From assembly GCF_014201675.1 (NCBI RefSeq), contig NZ_JACHEZ010000001.1, positions 186,001-250,000 on the forward strand: 64,000 nt of DNA, given 5' to 3'. Positions 54,921-63,000 of the stretch are shown here, piece after piece (within the stretch, counting starts at the first letter, position 1; each line of letters starts with the position of its first letter). The position numbers and the translations under genes were made by a program. This stretch comes from Oceanithermus desulfurans. Lineage in GTDB: Bacteria; Deinococcota; Deinococci; Deinococcales; Marinithermaceae. The notes under the pieces are model-generated. The model was not told where the DNA came from. It searched no databases and saw only the letters and a list, made by a program, of their open reading frames with translations.

Positions 54921-55898
54921 CTAGGCGCCCCCCCAGGTGAGCACGGTGGCGGCCCAGGTGAGGCCGGCGCCGAAGCTGACGAAAAGCAGGTGGTCGCCTT
55001 CCTTGATCTTCCCGGCGTCGAGCGCCTCCCGCAGCGCCAGCGGGATCGAGGCCGTGGAGGTGTTGCCGTAGCGGTCGAGGTTCATGACCACGCGGTCCCA
55101 TTCCAGCCCCAGGCGCTCGCGGGCTGCGTCGATGATGCGCTCGTTGGCCTGGTGGGGCACGAAGAGGCTGATGTCGTCGGGGTGGAGCCCCGCCTTCTCG
55201 ATGGCCTCGACGGTGGCCGTGTCCATGACGCGCACCGCGAACTTGAAGACTTCGCGGCCGTTCATGCGCGCCGAGGAGCTCATCTGGGTACCGTCGGGGA
55301 GGCTCGAGGCGATGGCGGCGAAATGCAGCGCGTGCCCACCGGAGCCGTCCGCTCCCAGCACGAAGGAGCGGAAGCCGTGGCCCTCGGCGACCGGTCCCAC
55401 GACGGCCGCGCCCGCGGCGTCGCCGAAGAGCACCGCCGAGGAGCGGTCACGCCAGTCGACGATCTTGGTGAGCACCTCGGAGCCGATGACCAGCACCTTG
55501 CGGGCGATGCCCGCCTCCACCTGCCCCGCCGCCTGGGCCAGGGCGTAGAGCCAGCCGGGGCAGCCCGCGAGCAGGTCGTACCCTGCGGCCCCCTTGAGTC
55601 CCAGCTGATCGGCGACGATTGCGGCGGTGTTGGGGAAGAAGGCGTCGGGGGTGTTCGTGGCCACGACGACCTGGTCCACGCCCTCGAGCGCCTGTTCGCC
55701 GTGGCGGCGGATCAGGTCCTGCACGGCCTTGACGGCCAGGTCCGAGGCGTACTCGTTCAGCTCCGAGACCCTACGCTCACGGATCCCCGTCCGGGTGGTG
55801 ATCCACTCGTCCGAGGTGTCCATAAAAGACTCAAGGTCCTTGTTGCGAAGGACCTTGGAAGGTGCGTAGGTGCCCAGGGCAAGCAGCCCGGTGGCCAT
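54921..55898 (-). CDS. fabH: 3-oxoacyl-ACP synthase III
   Basis: 325 residues. Active-site cysteine in DLLAGCPGWLYAL, histidine in FVPHQANERI, asparagine in DRYGNTSTASIPLAL. First condensation of fatty acid synthesis. One base after rpmF; plsX, often between them, is absent. Confidence 0.97.
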   Translation of the reverse strand: MATGLLALGTYAPSKVLRNKDLESFMDTSDEWITTRTGIRERRVSELNEYASDLAVKAVQDLIRRHGEQALEGVDQVVVATNTPDAFFPNTAAIVADQLGLKGAAGYDLLAGCPGWLYALAQAAGQVEAGIARKVLVIGSEVLTKIVDWRDRSSAVLFGDAAGAAVVGPVAEGHGFRSFVLGADGSGGHALHFAAIASSLPDGTQMSSSARMNGREVFKFAVRVMDTATVEAIEKAGLHPDDISLFVPHQANERIIDAARERLGLEWDRVVMNLDRYGNTSTASIPLALREALDAGKIKEGDHLLFVSFGAGLTWAATVLTWGGA

Positions 55899-55899
55899 G

Positions 55900-56097
55900 T
55901 TACGCCTCCGGGGTGCCGAGGTCGAGCACGGGACGGCCGTCGTAGTAACCGCACTCGGGGCAGACGGTGTGCGGCGGCTTCTTGGCGTGGCACTGCGGGC
56001 AGGTGACCAGCGTGGGCGCGCTCAGGGCGTGGTGGCTGCGCCGGGCGCCCTTGCGCGCCTTGGAAGTTTTCTTCTTGGGTACGGGGTGCTTCGCCAT
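55900..56097 (-). CDS. rpmF: Ribosomal protein L32
   Basis: 65 residues. [20 protein letters not shown] start and a zinc ribbon [18 protein letters not shown] with all four cysteines kept. Confidence 0.97.
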   Translation of the reverse strand: MAKHPVPKKKTSKARKGARRSHHALSAPTLVTCPQCHAKKPPHTVCPECGYYDGRPVLDLGTPEA

Positions 56098-56161
56098 CTC
56101 TCTCCTCCTAGTGCCCCTTTGGGGCAGACCCGCGCATTATAGCATCCAAAAGGGGTTTTCT

Positions 56162-56704
56162 CTACACCTCGTCCAGGAATTTACCGAGCTCGGCCAGCGC
56201 CCCGGAGACGGCGTCTCCCTGGGCGTGCCCGCAGTCGGTGAGGTTCAGGTCGGCGCCGCAGACGGGGCAGAGCCCCTTGCAGGACTCGTCGCAGAGGGCG
56301 GTGTAGGGCATGGCCAGCGCGAAGGCCTGGGCCAGGAAGAAGCTGAGGTCCAGGTCCGGCTCGCCGAAGCGGTAGACGTCCTCGTCGTCCTCGTTCTGCA
56401 CCAGGGTCAGCTCTTCGACCTCGGGGTGGAACTCGAGCAGGTGTTGAAAGTAGGCGTCGACCGGCTGGGGCGTGGGCTTGAGGCAGCGGCGGCACTCCAT
56501 GAGTACGGTGCCGTGCACCTCGCCGGAGAGCCAGAACTCCTCGCCCGCGCTGGTGACGGTGACGCTCCATTCGGCCTCGCCCTGGAGCGGCAGCACGTCC
56601 TCGCCGGCGGTGATTGCTTCGCGGATCACGCCTTCGGCTTCGGCGGTGCCGGGTTCCTTGAGGATCTGGGCGAGGTTGATGCTTTGCAGTTCGCGTACGT
56701 CCAT
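56162..56704 (-). CDS. yceD: YceD/DUF177 family protein
   Basis: 180 residues; large-subunit rRNA-associated protein usually paired with L32. CRRCLKPTPQPV, acidic middle, and CDESCKGLCPVCGADLN. ATG 56704 has TATACT (56712-56717) 7 nt upstream; the frame to 56761 is not used. First gene of yceD-rpmF-fabHDG-acpP. Confidence 0.93.
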   Translation of the reverse strand: MDVRELQSINLAQILKEPGTAEAEGVIREAITAGEDVLPLQGEAEWSVTVTSAGEEFWLSGEVHGTVLMECRRCLKPTPQPVDAYFQHLLEFHPEVEELTLVQNEDDEDVYRFGEPDLDLSFFLAQAFALAMPYTALCDESCKGLCPVCGADLNLTDCGHAQGDAVSGALAELGKFLDEV

Positions 56705-56821
56705 CCTTGTAAGTATACGCCCGTTTCGGTCCCGGGTCAAGATGTATGCAAAGGTATGCATAAATGAAGAAATAAGATGCAGACGCTATTCTTCGCGTTT
56801 CCTTCTGCTACAATACAGGCC

Positions 56822-57712
56822 ATGAAGCAGGCCGTCATCGTGGGGGTGCCCATGGATCTCGGCGCCGGCCGGCGCGGCGTGGACATGGGACCCAGCGCCA
56901 TCCGTTACGCGCGGTTGCACGAGGCGATCCGCGCCCTCGACTACACCGTCCTCGATTTGGGCGACCTGGAGGTGCCGGTCGTCGAAACCCTCAAGAAGAA
57001 CGGCGGCGCGCCCGGCGGGTTGCACCACCTGGAGCCGATCCGTTCGACCTGCGAGGCGCTGGCCCGAGAGCTGCCCATCCTCGACGACGCCGCGCTGCCG
57101 GTGGTGCTGGGGGGCGACCACTCGATCAGCATGGGTTCCGTACGCGGCGTGCAGCGCGGCCGCACGGGGCTGATCTGGATCGACGCCCACGCCGACTTCA
57201 ACACCCCCGAGACCAGCCCTTCGGGCAACATCCACGGCATGCCGCTGGCCGCCCTGCTGGGCTACGGCGACGACCGGTTGGTGCGGATCGGCGGGGGAGC
57301 GCCCCTCGAGCCGCAGGACGTGGTGCTCGTCGGCGTCCGCAGCGTCGACCCCGGCGAGCGGGAGCTGCTGCAGCAGGCCGGCGTCACCGTCTACACGATG
57401 AAGGAGATCGACCGCATGGGCGTGCCCACGGTGGCGGCCAACGTGATCGCCCAGCTCGAGCGCGTGGAGCGGGTGCACGTCTCCTTCGACGCCGACGTCC
57501 TCGACCCCACGGTGGCGCCCGGCGTGGGTACGCCGGTACCCGGCGGGCTGACCTACCGCGAGGCGCACCTGCTGATGGAGCTCCTCTCCGATGCCGGCAT
57601 CGTCACCAGCCTGGACCTGGTGGAGGTCAACCCGATCCTCGACGAGAAGAACCGCACCGCCGAGATCGTCGTCGAGCTGGCCGCGAGCCTCCTGGGCAAG
57701 AAAATCCTTTAG
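56822..57712 (+). CDS. rocF: Arginase
   Basis: 296 residues. Manganese ligands in VVLGGDHSIS, WIDAHADFNTPE and SFDADVLDP; DLVEVNPILDEKNRTAEI is arginase-like. Yields ornithine and urea. TACAAT (56809-56814) is 7 nt before the ATG, which fixes the start over the earlier 56777 ATG. Confidence 0.94.
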   Translation: MKQAVIVGVPMDLGAGRRGVDMGPSAIRYARLHEAIRALDYTVLDLGDLEVPVVETLKKNGGAPGGLHHLEPIRSTCEALARELPILDDAALPVVLGGDHSISMGSVRGVQRGRTGLIWIDAHADFNTPETSPSGNIHGMPLAALLGYGDDRLVRIGGGAPLEPQDVVLVGVRSVDPGERELLQQAGVTVYTMKEIDRMGVPTVAANVIAQLERVERVHVSFDADVLDPTVAPGVGTPVPGGLTYREAHLLMELLSDAGIVTSLDLVEVNPILDEKNRTAEIVVELAASLLGKKIL

Positions 57713-57740
57713 ATCCGCCCGCGTCCGGGGGCGCGCCGCC

Positions 57741-58298
57741 TCACCAGTCGCCGTCGCGGATGCGTTCGTCCATCAGGATGGCGTAGACGTAGGAGGGGCC
57801 GAAGACGTCCTTGGGCACGTCGGCCACCCTCTGAAAAGGCACGTGGGGCAGGGCCTTGGCGAACTGGCTCTTCTGGATCTTGACGTTTACCGTGCTCGGA
57901 ACGACCGCGTTGCCCTCGACCCTGTAGGTAAAGGTCTGCCCCTTGAGCTGGCGGAAGGGCTCGCCCTGGTGCGCGACGATGCGCGCCCAAACGGTTTCCA
58001 CGTCGGGTACGCGGGCGTCCGCGGCCGCCGGCTCCCCAGATGCGTGCGACGGGCCGCCCGGAGCCTCCGCGGCCGCTTCGGGCGCGGGGGGCCCGGGTTC
58101 TTCGGTCTCCCCAGGTTCGCCGCGACCGCGGGTTTCCTTTTCTTCCAAAAAGCCCTGTACGATGAACCCCAGCCCCATCCCGATGAACAACCCCGCCACC
58201 AGGTGCCCCGTAAGCCAGCCGAACCCCAAACCCAGGAACATGAAGCCCACGAAAACGTTCTTGCTCTTCTTGCTGCGCTTTCCAGCCAAAGCGACCAC
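57741..58298 (-). CDS. Two-helix membrane protein with C-terminal conserved domain
   Basis: 185 residues. Basic start, two hydrophobic helices (about 14-53), a Pro/Glu/Ala linker (54-100) and a conserved C-terminal domain (VWARIVAHQGEPFRQLKGQTFTY...SYVYAILMDERIRDGDW). The domain looks like a small widespread bacterial module of unknown role. GTG 58298 follows AAGAAGG; -10 TAGAAT at 58323-58328. Confidence 0.7.
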   Translation of the reverse strand: MVALAGKRSKKSKNVFVGFMFLGLGFGWLTGHLVAGLFIGMGLGFIVQGFLEEKETRGRGEPGETEEPGPPAPEAAAEAPGGPSHASGEPAAADARVPDVETVWARIVAHQGEPFRQLKGQTFTYRVEGNAVVPSTVNVKIQKSQFAKALPHVPFQRVADVPKDVFGPSYVYAILMDERIRDGDW

Positions 58299-58331
58299 CG
58301 CCTTCTTTTCCGATCGTCCTCATTCTAACGT

Positions 58332-59060
58332 TCAGCGGATCAGCTCGTCCCGGCGCTGGGCCCAGGCCGCCAGCAGCGCGAAGGCGACGGTGAAGGCGAG
58401 GACCGCGATCCAGGACTGCAGCCGCCAGGGATCCCCGACCACGGCCGGCCAGACGAGCTCCATCCACTGGCGCGAGGGCAGGTAGGGGCTGATCTGCTGC
58501 ACCAGCTTGGGCAGCCATTCCGGGGGCATCCACATCCCGCCCATGAAGGCGAGCGGAAGGTAGATCAGGTTGGCCAGCGGCAGCGCCGCCTTGGGGGCGA
58601 CCAGGTAGGCCAGGGCCGTGCCTAAAAGCCCCATCATCACCCCGCCGGCCGCGAGGGCCAGGAAGATTCGCGGCCAGCGCGCGAGGGGCAGGTCGAGGGG
58701 GGTGGAGAAGCCCGCGCTGATCACCAGCACCAGCGCCGCCAGCAGCGCCAGCACCGCCGCGGTGGCGACCTTGCCGAGGTTGCGGTAGACGGGGTGGGCG
58801 GGCAGGGTGCGCACGTAGCTGCTCCAGGGGTTCTCGCGCTCGTTCGCGGTGCCCACGCCGAACTGGAAGAAGGTGACGGTGAAGACGGCGAAGGCCATGA
58901 ACGATCCGGTGCTGAGGTTGGCCGCGACCGTGCTGGTCAGGTTGGGCGCGGCGAACATCAGGAAGAACATCGAGGGGAAGAGCATCGTGGGGATGAGAAA
59001 GCCGGGGGTGCGGAGGAGCACCAGCAGCTCGGCCTTGGTGTGCGCCCACCAGAGTTTCAT
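58332..59060 (-). CDS. ABC-2 type transporter permease
   Basis: 242 residues, six hydrophobic helices. LLRTPGFLIPTMLFPSMFFLMF at the front and PLAFMGGMWMPPEWLPKLVQQI are typical of ABC-2 exporters. ATG overlaps the ATPase stop. Confidence 0.9.
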   Translation of the reverse strand: MKLWWAHTKAELLVLLRTPGFLIPTMLFPSMFFLMFAAPNLTSTVAANLSTGSFMAFAVFTVTFFQFGVGTANERENPWSSYVRTLPAHPVYRNLGKVATAAVLALLAALVLVISAGFSTPLDLPLARWPRIFLALAAGGVMMGLLGTALAYLVAPKAALPLANLIYLPLAFMGGMWMPPEWLPKLVQQISPYLPSRQWMELVWPAVVGDPWRLQSWIAVLAFTVAFALLAAWAQRRDELIR

Positions 59061-59929
59061 CGTTCCTCCTCTTCGTCCAGGACCGCCAGGAAGGCTTCCT
59101 CGAGGCTGACCGGAAGCACCTCCAGATCGGAGAACGCGACCCCGCTTTGCACCAGCCGGCGCACCAGCGCGTCGGCGTCGGCGGTCCAAAGGGTGTACCG
59201 GCCGTCCTCGAACTCGCGCCGTTCCACCTCCGGCCACTCGGGCAGCTCGGCCGCGCGCAGACACACGCGCTTGAGCCCCACCCGCCGCTTGATCGCCTCC
59301 GGCGCGCCCTCGGCGACGACGCGCCCCCGGTCCAACACCACCACCCGGGTGGCCAGCGACTCGGCCTCCTCGAGGTAGTGGGTGGTGAGCAGCACGGTGC
59401 CCCCGCCCTGCTTGAAGCGCTGGATCTCGCGCCACAGCGACCGCCGCGACTCCACGTCGAGGCCCGTCGTGGGCTCGTCCAGCACTGCCAGGCGGGGGTT
59501 GCCGGCGAAGGCCAGCGCCACCGCCAGCCGCCGCGCCTGCCCGCCCGACAGGGCCTGGACGCTGCGGCCGGCCAGCCCCTCCAGGCCAAACCGCGCCAGC
59601 ACCTCGGCGGTGGGCAGGGGGTCGGGGTAGTGGGCCCGCACCAGCTCGACCACCTCCCGGACCTTGAGGGCGGGCGGGAAACCGGTGCCCTGCGGTGTCA
59701 TCCCGAGCACCCGCCGCGCTGCGGGCTCGCGCGGGTCGCGACCGTCGAGGCGCACCTCGCCGCGGTCAGGGGCGCGCAGCCCCACGAGCAGGCTGACCAG
59801 GGTGGTCTTCCCGGCGCCGTTGGGGCCGAGCAGGGCCAGCAGCTCGCCCTCGTGCACCTCCAGGGAGACACCGCGCAGCGCCTGAACGCGGCCCAGGCGC
59901 TTGTGGGCGTCCCGCACCGCGGCGATCAC
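59057..59929 (-). CDS. ABC transporter ATP-binding protein
   Basis: 290 residues. Walker A GPNGAGKTTLVS, signature ALSGGQARRLAVAL, Walker [13 protein letters not shown], switch histidine LLTTHYLEEAE. C-terminal extra domain of exporter type. GTG overlaps the regulator stop. Confidence 0.95.
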   Translation of the reverse strand: MIAAVRDAHKRLGRVQALRGVSLEVHEGELLALLGPNGAGKTTLVSLLVGLRAPDRGEVRLDGRDPREPAARRVLGMTPQGTGFPPALKVREVVELVRAHYPDPLPTAEVLARFGLEGLAGRSVQALSGGQARRLAVALAFAGNPRLAVLDEPTTGLDVESRRSLWREIQRFKQGGGTVLLTTHYLEEAESLATRVVVLDRGRVVAEGAPEAIKRRVGLKRVCLRAAELPEWPEVERREFEDGRYTLWTADADALVRRLVQSGVAFSDLEVLPVSLEEAFLAVLDEEEER

Positions 59930-60246
59930 GACCCCTCCCGTTCGCCGGCGGGGTAGCGCGCCTGCCGCGCCAGCTCCTCGAGCGCCGCCAGGTGGTGCTG
60001 CAGGGCGTCATGGCCAAGGCCGGTGAGCCGGATCCAGGTGCGCGGCCGTTTCTTTTCGTAGCCCTTTTCGATCGTCACGTACCCCGCCTCCTCGAGCTTG
60101 CTCAGATGCCGGGAAAGGTTGCCTTCGGTCAGGTCCAGCTCGCGCAGCAAGGTGCCGAACTCGACCTGGGCGTCGGTCCCGAGCCCGGTGAGGTAGGCCA
60201 TGATCTTGAGGCGCGTGGGTTGGTGGATGAGTTCGTCAAAGCGCAC
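59926..60246 (-). CDS. Winged-helix transcriptional regulator
   Basis: 106 residues, ArsR/MarR-like DNA-binding domain of the PF13601 type (HQPTRLKIMAYLTGLG; LTEGNLSRHLSKLEEAGYVTIEKGYEKKRPRTWIRLT split about 38-75). Overlaps the preceding membrane gene by 11 nt. Likely controls its own operon through the palindrome at 60812-60830. Confidence 0.9.
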   Translation of the reverse strand: MRFDELIHQPTRLKIMAYLTGLGTDAQVEFGTLLRELDLTEGNLSRHLSKLEEAGYVTIEKGYEKKRPRTWIRLTGLGHDALQHHLAALEELARQARYPAGEREGS

Positions 60247-60796
60247 GGCCCACCACCTGCCGCAGCCCCGCGACGAGCGCGAGCAGCCCCATGCCGGCCA
60301 GCGCCGGGGCGTACGCGCCCGGCCAGAACGCGAGGAACGCGGCGTTCACCAGCGCCAGCAGCAGCCCGCCGCGGACCAGCCCCGGCCGCTGGACGGCCTC
60401 GCCGCTCTGAACGAGGGCGTAGGCGACGAGGAGGTTGACGCTGAAGGAAAAGAGGGGGTCCTCCACGCCGTGGAAGGCGAAGGCGAAGACCGCCAGCGCC
60501 ATCACGACCCCGAACCAGGCCCAGATCCGCCGCAACCGGCCCCCCTCGGTCATGCGGAAGGCCTCGCCGATGCGGGCGCCCAGACCGAAGCTGATCGCGA
60601 ACCCGGCCAGGTCGATCGGCGCCCAGGCCCAGGGAGGCAGCCAGCCGAGGGCGCCGCCGCCGTACATCACCAGGTAGATGGCGCCCCAAAGGGCGAGCAG
60701 CTGCCCCACGAAGCGGCCGAGCACCCCCCGGGCCTTGCTGCGGGCGTGCCGGGCCGCGCGCAGCGCGTCTTCGGGAAGGAACTCCTGCGTGCTCAT
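60236..60796 (-). CDS. Four-to-six-helix membrane protein, unknown
   Basis: 186 residues. Short basic N-terminal tail (RAARHARSKARG) and about six hydrophobic helices. First gene of the regulator-ABC operon. The frame extends to 60841, but ATG 60796 follows GAGGTG and lies after the promoter. Confidence 0.75.
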   Translation of the reverse strand: MSTQEFLPEDALRAARHARSKARGVLGRFVGQLLALWGAIYLVMYGGGALGWLPPWAWAPIDLAGFAISFGLGARIGEAFRMTEGGRLRRIWAWFGVVMALAVFAFAFHGVEDPLFSFSVNLLVAYALVQSGEAVQRPGLVRGGLLLALVNAAFLAFWPGAYAPALAGMGLLALVAGLRQVVGRAL

Positions 60797-60811
60797 GTTC
60801 ACCTCGTAAAC

Positions 60812-60841
60812 TACTTTACGCAACAAAGTAAACCCCGTCAA
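60812..60841 (-). promoter_or_regulatory. ABC operon promoter with overlapping operator
   Basis: Minus strand TTGACG (60836-60841), 17 bp, TAAAGT (60813-60818). The inverted repeat TACTTT-N7-AAAGTA (60812-60830) covers the -10, a repressor geometry. Confidence 0.8.
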
Positions 60842-60891
60842 GACCCGTCCCCCCGTCTCCGCGGTGGGACCCGCCTGGGTATGCTGGAGCC

Positions 60892-61599
60892 ATGAAGGTC
60901 ATCCCCGCGGTGGACATCCAGGGCGGCAAGGCCGTGCGGCTGGTCGAGGGCGACCCGGCGCGCGAGACCGTCTACTTCGAAGACCCGGTGGGCGCGGCGC
61001 TCTACTGGGAAGAGCAGGGCGCCTCGCTGCTGCACGTCGTGGACCTCGACGCCGCGCTGGGGCGCGGGGACAACCGCGCGCAGATCCGCCGCATCGCGGC
61101 GGCGCTGGCCATGGGCTTCGAGGTGGGGGGCGGCATCCGCACCCTGGAGGAGGCCCGGGAGGTGCTGGGGCTGGGGGCCGAGCGGGTGGTCATCGGCACG
61201 GTGCTGGTGCGCCGGCCCGAGGAGGCGGCGCGCATGCTCGAGGCGCTGGGTCCCGAACGGGTCGTGCCCAGCGTGGACGGGCGCGGTCTCGAGGCCGCGG
61301 TGGCCGGCTGGCAGGAGGGCCAGGCGGGGGACGTGCTCGAGCTGGCGCGTCGCGCCGACGCGATGGGGTTCCGCACCCTCATCTACACCGACGTGCGCCG
61401 CGACGGCACCCTCGAGGGGCTCGACCTGGAGGTGATCGCCCGCGTGCGTGAGGCCTGGCCGCACGAGCTGATCGCCGGGGGCGGGGTGGCTTCCGACGCC
61501 GACCTGGAAGGCCTCGAGCGGCTGGGGGTCGAGGGCGCGATCGTGGGCAAGGCGCTCTACGAGGGGGCGGTCGACGGCCGCCGCTGGTGGCGCGGCTAA
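60892..61599 (+). CDS. hisA: HisA isomerase of histidine biosynthesis
   Basis: 235 residues, TIM barrel. VIPAVDIQGGKAVRLVEGD, LHVVDLDAALG, VGGGIRTLEEA, LIYTDVRRDGTLEG, IAGGGVASDADL. TATGCT (60880-60885) is 6 nt before the ATG (leaderless). Confidence 0.96.
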   Translation: MKVIPAVDIQGGKAVRLVEGDPARETVYFEDPVGAALYWEEQGASLLHVVDLDAALGRGDNRAQIRRIAAALAMGFEVGGGIRTLEEAREVLGLGAERVVIGTVLVRRPEEAARMLEALGPERVVPSVDGRGLEAAVAGWQEGQAGDVLELARRADAMGFRTLIYTDVRRDGTLEGLDLEVIARVREAWPHELIAGGGVASDADLEGLERLGVEGAIVGKALYEGAVDGRRWWRG

Positions 61600-61601
61600 C
61601 G

Positions 61602-62399
61602 ATGCCGGAACTGCCCGAGGTGGAAACGGTCCGGCGCATGCTGGCGCCGGTGGTGACGGGCCGCAGGCTGCTGGGGATCGAGCACGACGACCCGGCCCGC
61701 TACGCCGTGGCCGAAGCGGCGGCGGGGCGGCGGGTGCGCGCCCTGCGCCGCCGCGGTAAGTACCTGATCTTCGCGCTCGAGGGCGGGCTCGAGCTGATCG
61801 CCCACCTGGGGATGAGCGGCAGCCTGCGCCTCGACGCGGGGACGCACACCCGCGCGCGGCTCGAGCTGGAGGGGGCGACGGTCTACTTCAACGACCCGCG
61901 CCGTTTCGGCCGGCTCGTCGCCGTGCCCGCCGGCGACTACGCGGCGCTGCCCACCCTGGCCCGCATGGGCCCCGAGCCGCTTTCCCGCGGCTTCACCGCG
62001 AACGCTCTGGCGGCGCGGCTGGCGCGCACGGCGCGCCCGATCAAGCCGGCGCTGCTGAGCCAGGAACCGGTGGCGGGGCTGGGCAACATCTACGCCGACG
62101 AGGCGCTGTGGAAAGCGCGGCTGCATCCGGCACGGCCGGCCAACCGGCTCGCACCCGGCGAGGTGCGCCGGCTCCACCGCGCGGTGCGCGCGGTGCTGCG
62201 CCGCGCCGTCGAGCTGGGCGGCTCGACGCTGGGGGACGGGGTCTACACCCGGCCCGACGGAGAGACCGGCTACTTCCAGATCGAGCACGCCGTCTACGGC
62301 CGCGCCGGCGCGGCCTGCCCGCGTTGCGGCGCGAAGGTCGCGCGCTTCGTCCTCGGCGGCCGCTCCACCCACGTCTGCCCCCGCTGCCAGCGGCTTTAG
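61602..62399 (+). CDS. mutM: Formamidopyrimidine-DNA glycosylase
   Basis: 265 residues. PELPEVETVRRML gives the N-terminal proline; lysine in RRRGKYLIF; GLGNIYADEALWKA; C-terminal zinc finger CPRCGAKVARFVLGGRSTHV and CPRC. Removes oxidised guanine. Confidence 0.97.
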   Translation: MPELPEVETVRRMLAPVVTGRRLLGIEHDDPARYAVAEAAAGRRVRALRRRGKYLIFALEGGLELIAHLGMSGSLRLDAGTHTRARLELEGATVYFNDPRRFGRLVAVPAGDYAALPTLARMGPEPLSRGFTANALAARLARTARPIKPALLSQEPVAGLGNIYADEALWKARLHPARPANRLAPGEVRRLHRAVRAVLRRAVELGGSTLGDGVYTRPDGETGYFQIEHAVYGRAGAACPRCGAKVARFVLGGRSTHVCPRCQRL

Positions 62400-62428
62400 C
62401 CGGGGCGGGGGCCGCGCCGAAGCTGAAA

Positions 62429-62534
62429 AATCGCGGCGTTTGTGCTATCCTATGCACGTAGTCCCCTGGCGTATGCAGGGTGGGTGGAAACCCACCCTTT
62501 GTTGCTGAAAAGGGGGCGCACGACGGAGCAGCAC
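62429..62534 (+). promoter_or_regulatory. rimP-nusA promoter and leader hairpin
   Basis: CTGAAA, 17 bp, TATCCT (62446-62451) precede a leader of about 75 nt. GGGTGGGT (62478-62485) pairs with ACCCACCC (62490-62497) around GGAA, followed by TTTGTT; a possible attenuator controlled by NusA. Confidence 0.55.
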
Positions 62535-62978
62535 ATGGATCTTTGGGAACTGGTCGAAAACGTGGTGCGGCCGCTCGGGTACGAGCCGCTGGAGGTCCGC
62601 CTGCACGGAGTGGGGAAGACGCAGGTGCTCACGGTTCGGCTCGAGCGCCTGGACGAGGCCCCGATCACCGTCGCCGACCTGCAGCGGGCCAACCGGGTCA
62701 TCGGGCTCGAGCTCGACCGCGCGGACCCCATCCGCGGCAGCTACCGCCTCGAGGTGGAGTCGCCGGGCCCGGACCGCCCGCTCCTCACCCGGCGCCACTT
62801 CGAGCGCTTTGCGGGCCTCAAGGTCAAGGTGCGCACCGAGGAGGGCGGCTTCACCGGCCGCGTCGTGGAGGTCGGCGGGGACGCCGTCACCTTCGAGCTT
62901 GCCGGCGGCGAGCGCCGCACCCTGCCGCTGGGCGGTTTCAAGGCCACGCTGGCCGAGTGGCCCAGCGAGCCACGCTGA
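62535..62978 (+). CDS. rimP: Ribosome maturation factor RimP
   Basis: 147 residues. LWELVENVVRPLGYEPLEVRL, YRLEVESPGPDRPLLTRRHFERF. Small-subunit assembly. ATG 62535 preferred over the earlier frame start at 62442, which is inside the promoter and leader. Confidence 0.95.
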   Translation: MDLWELVENVVRPLGYEPLEVRLHGVGKTQVLTVRLERLDEAPITVADLQRANRVIGLELDRADPIRGSYRLEVESPGPDRPLLTRRHFERFAGLKVKVRTEEGGFTGRVVEVGGDAVTFELAGGERRTLPLGGFKATLAEWPSEPR

Positions 62979-63000
62979 GTACAGGAGGATTTTGGAACGA

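Noticed and set aside
54921-56097. A plsX gene between rpmF and fabH
   Set aside because: Only 1 nt separates the two genes; plsX must be elsewhere if present.
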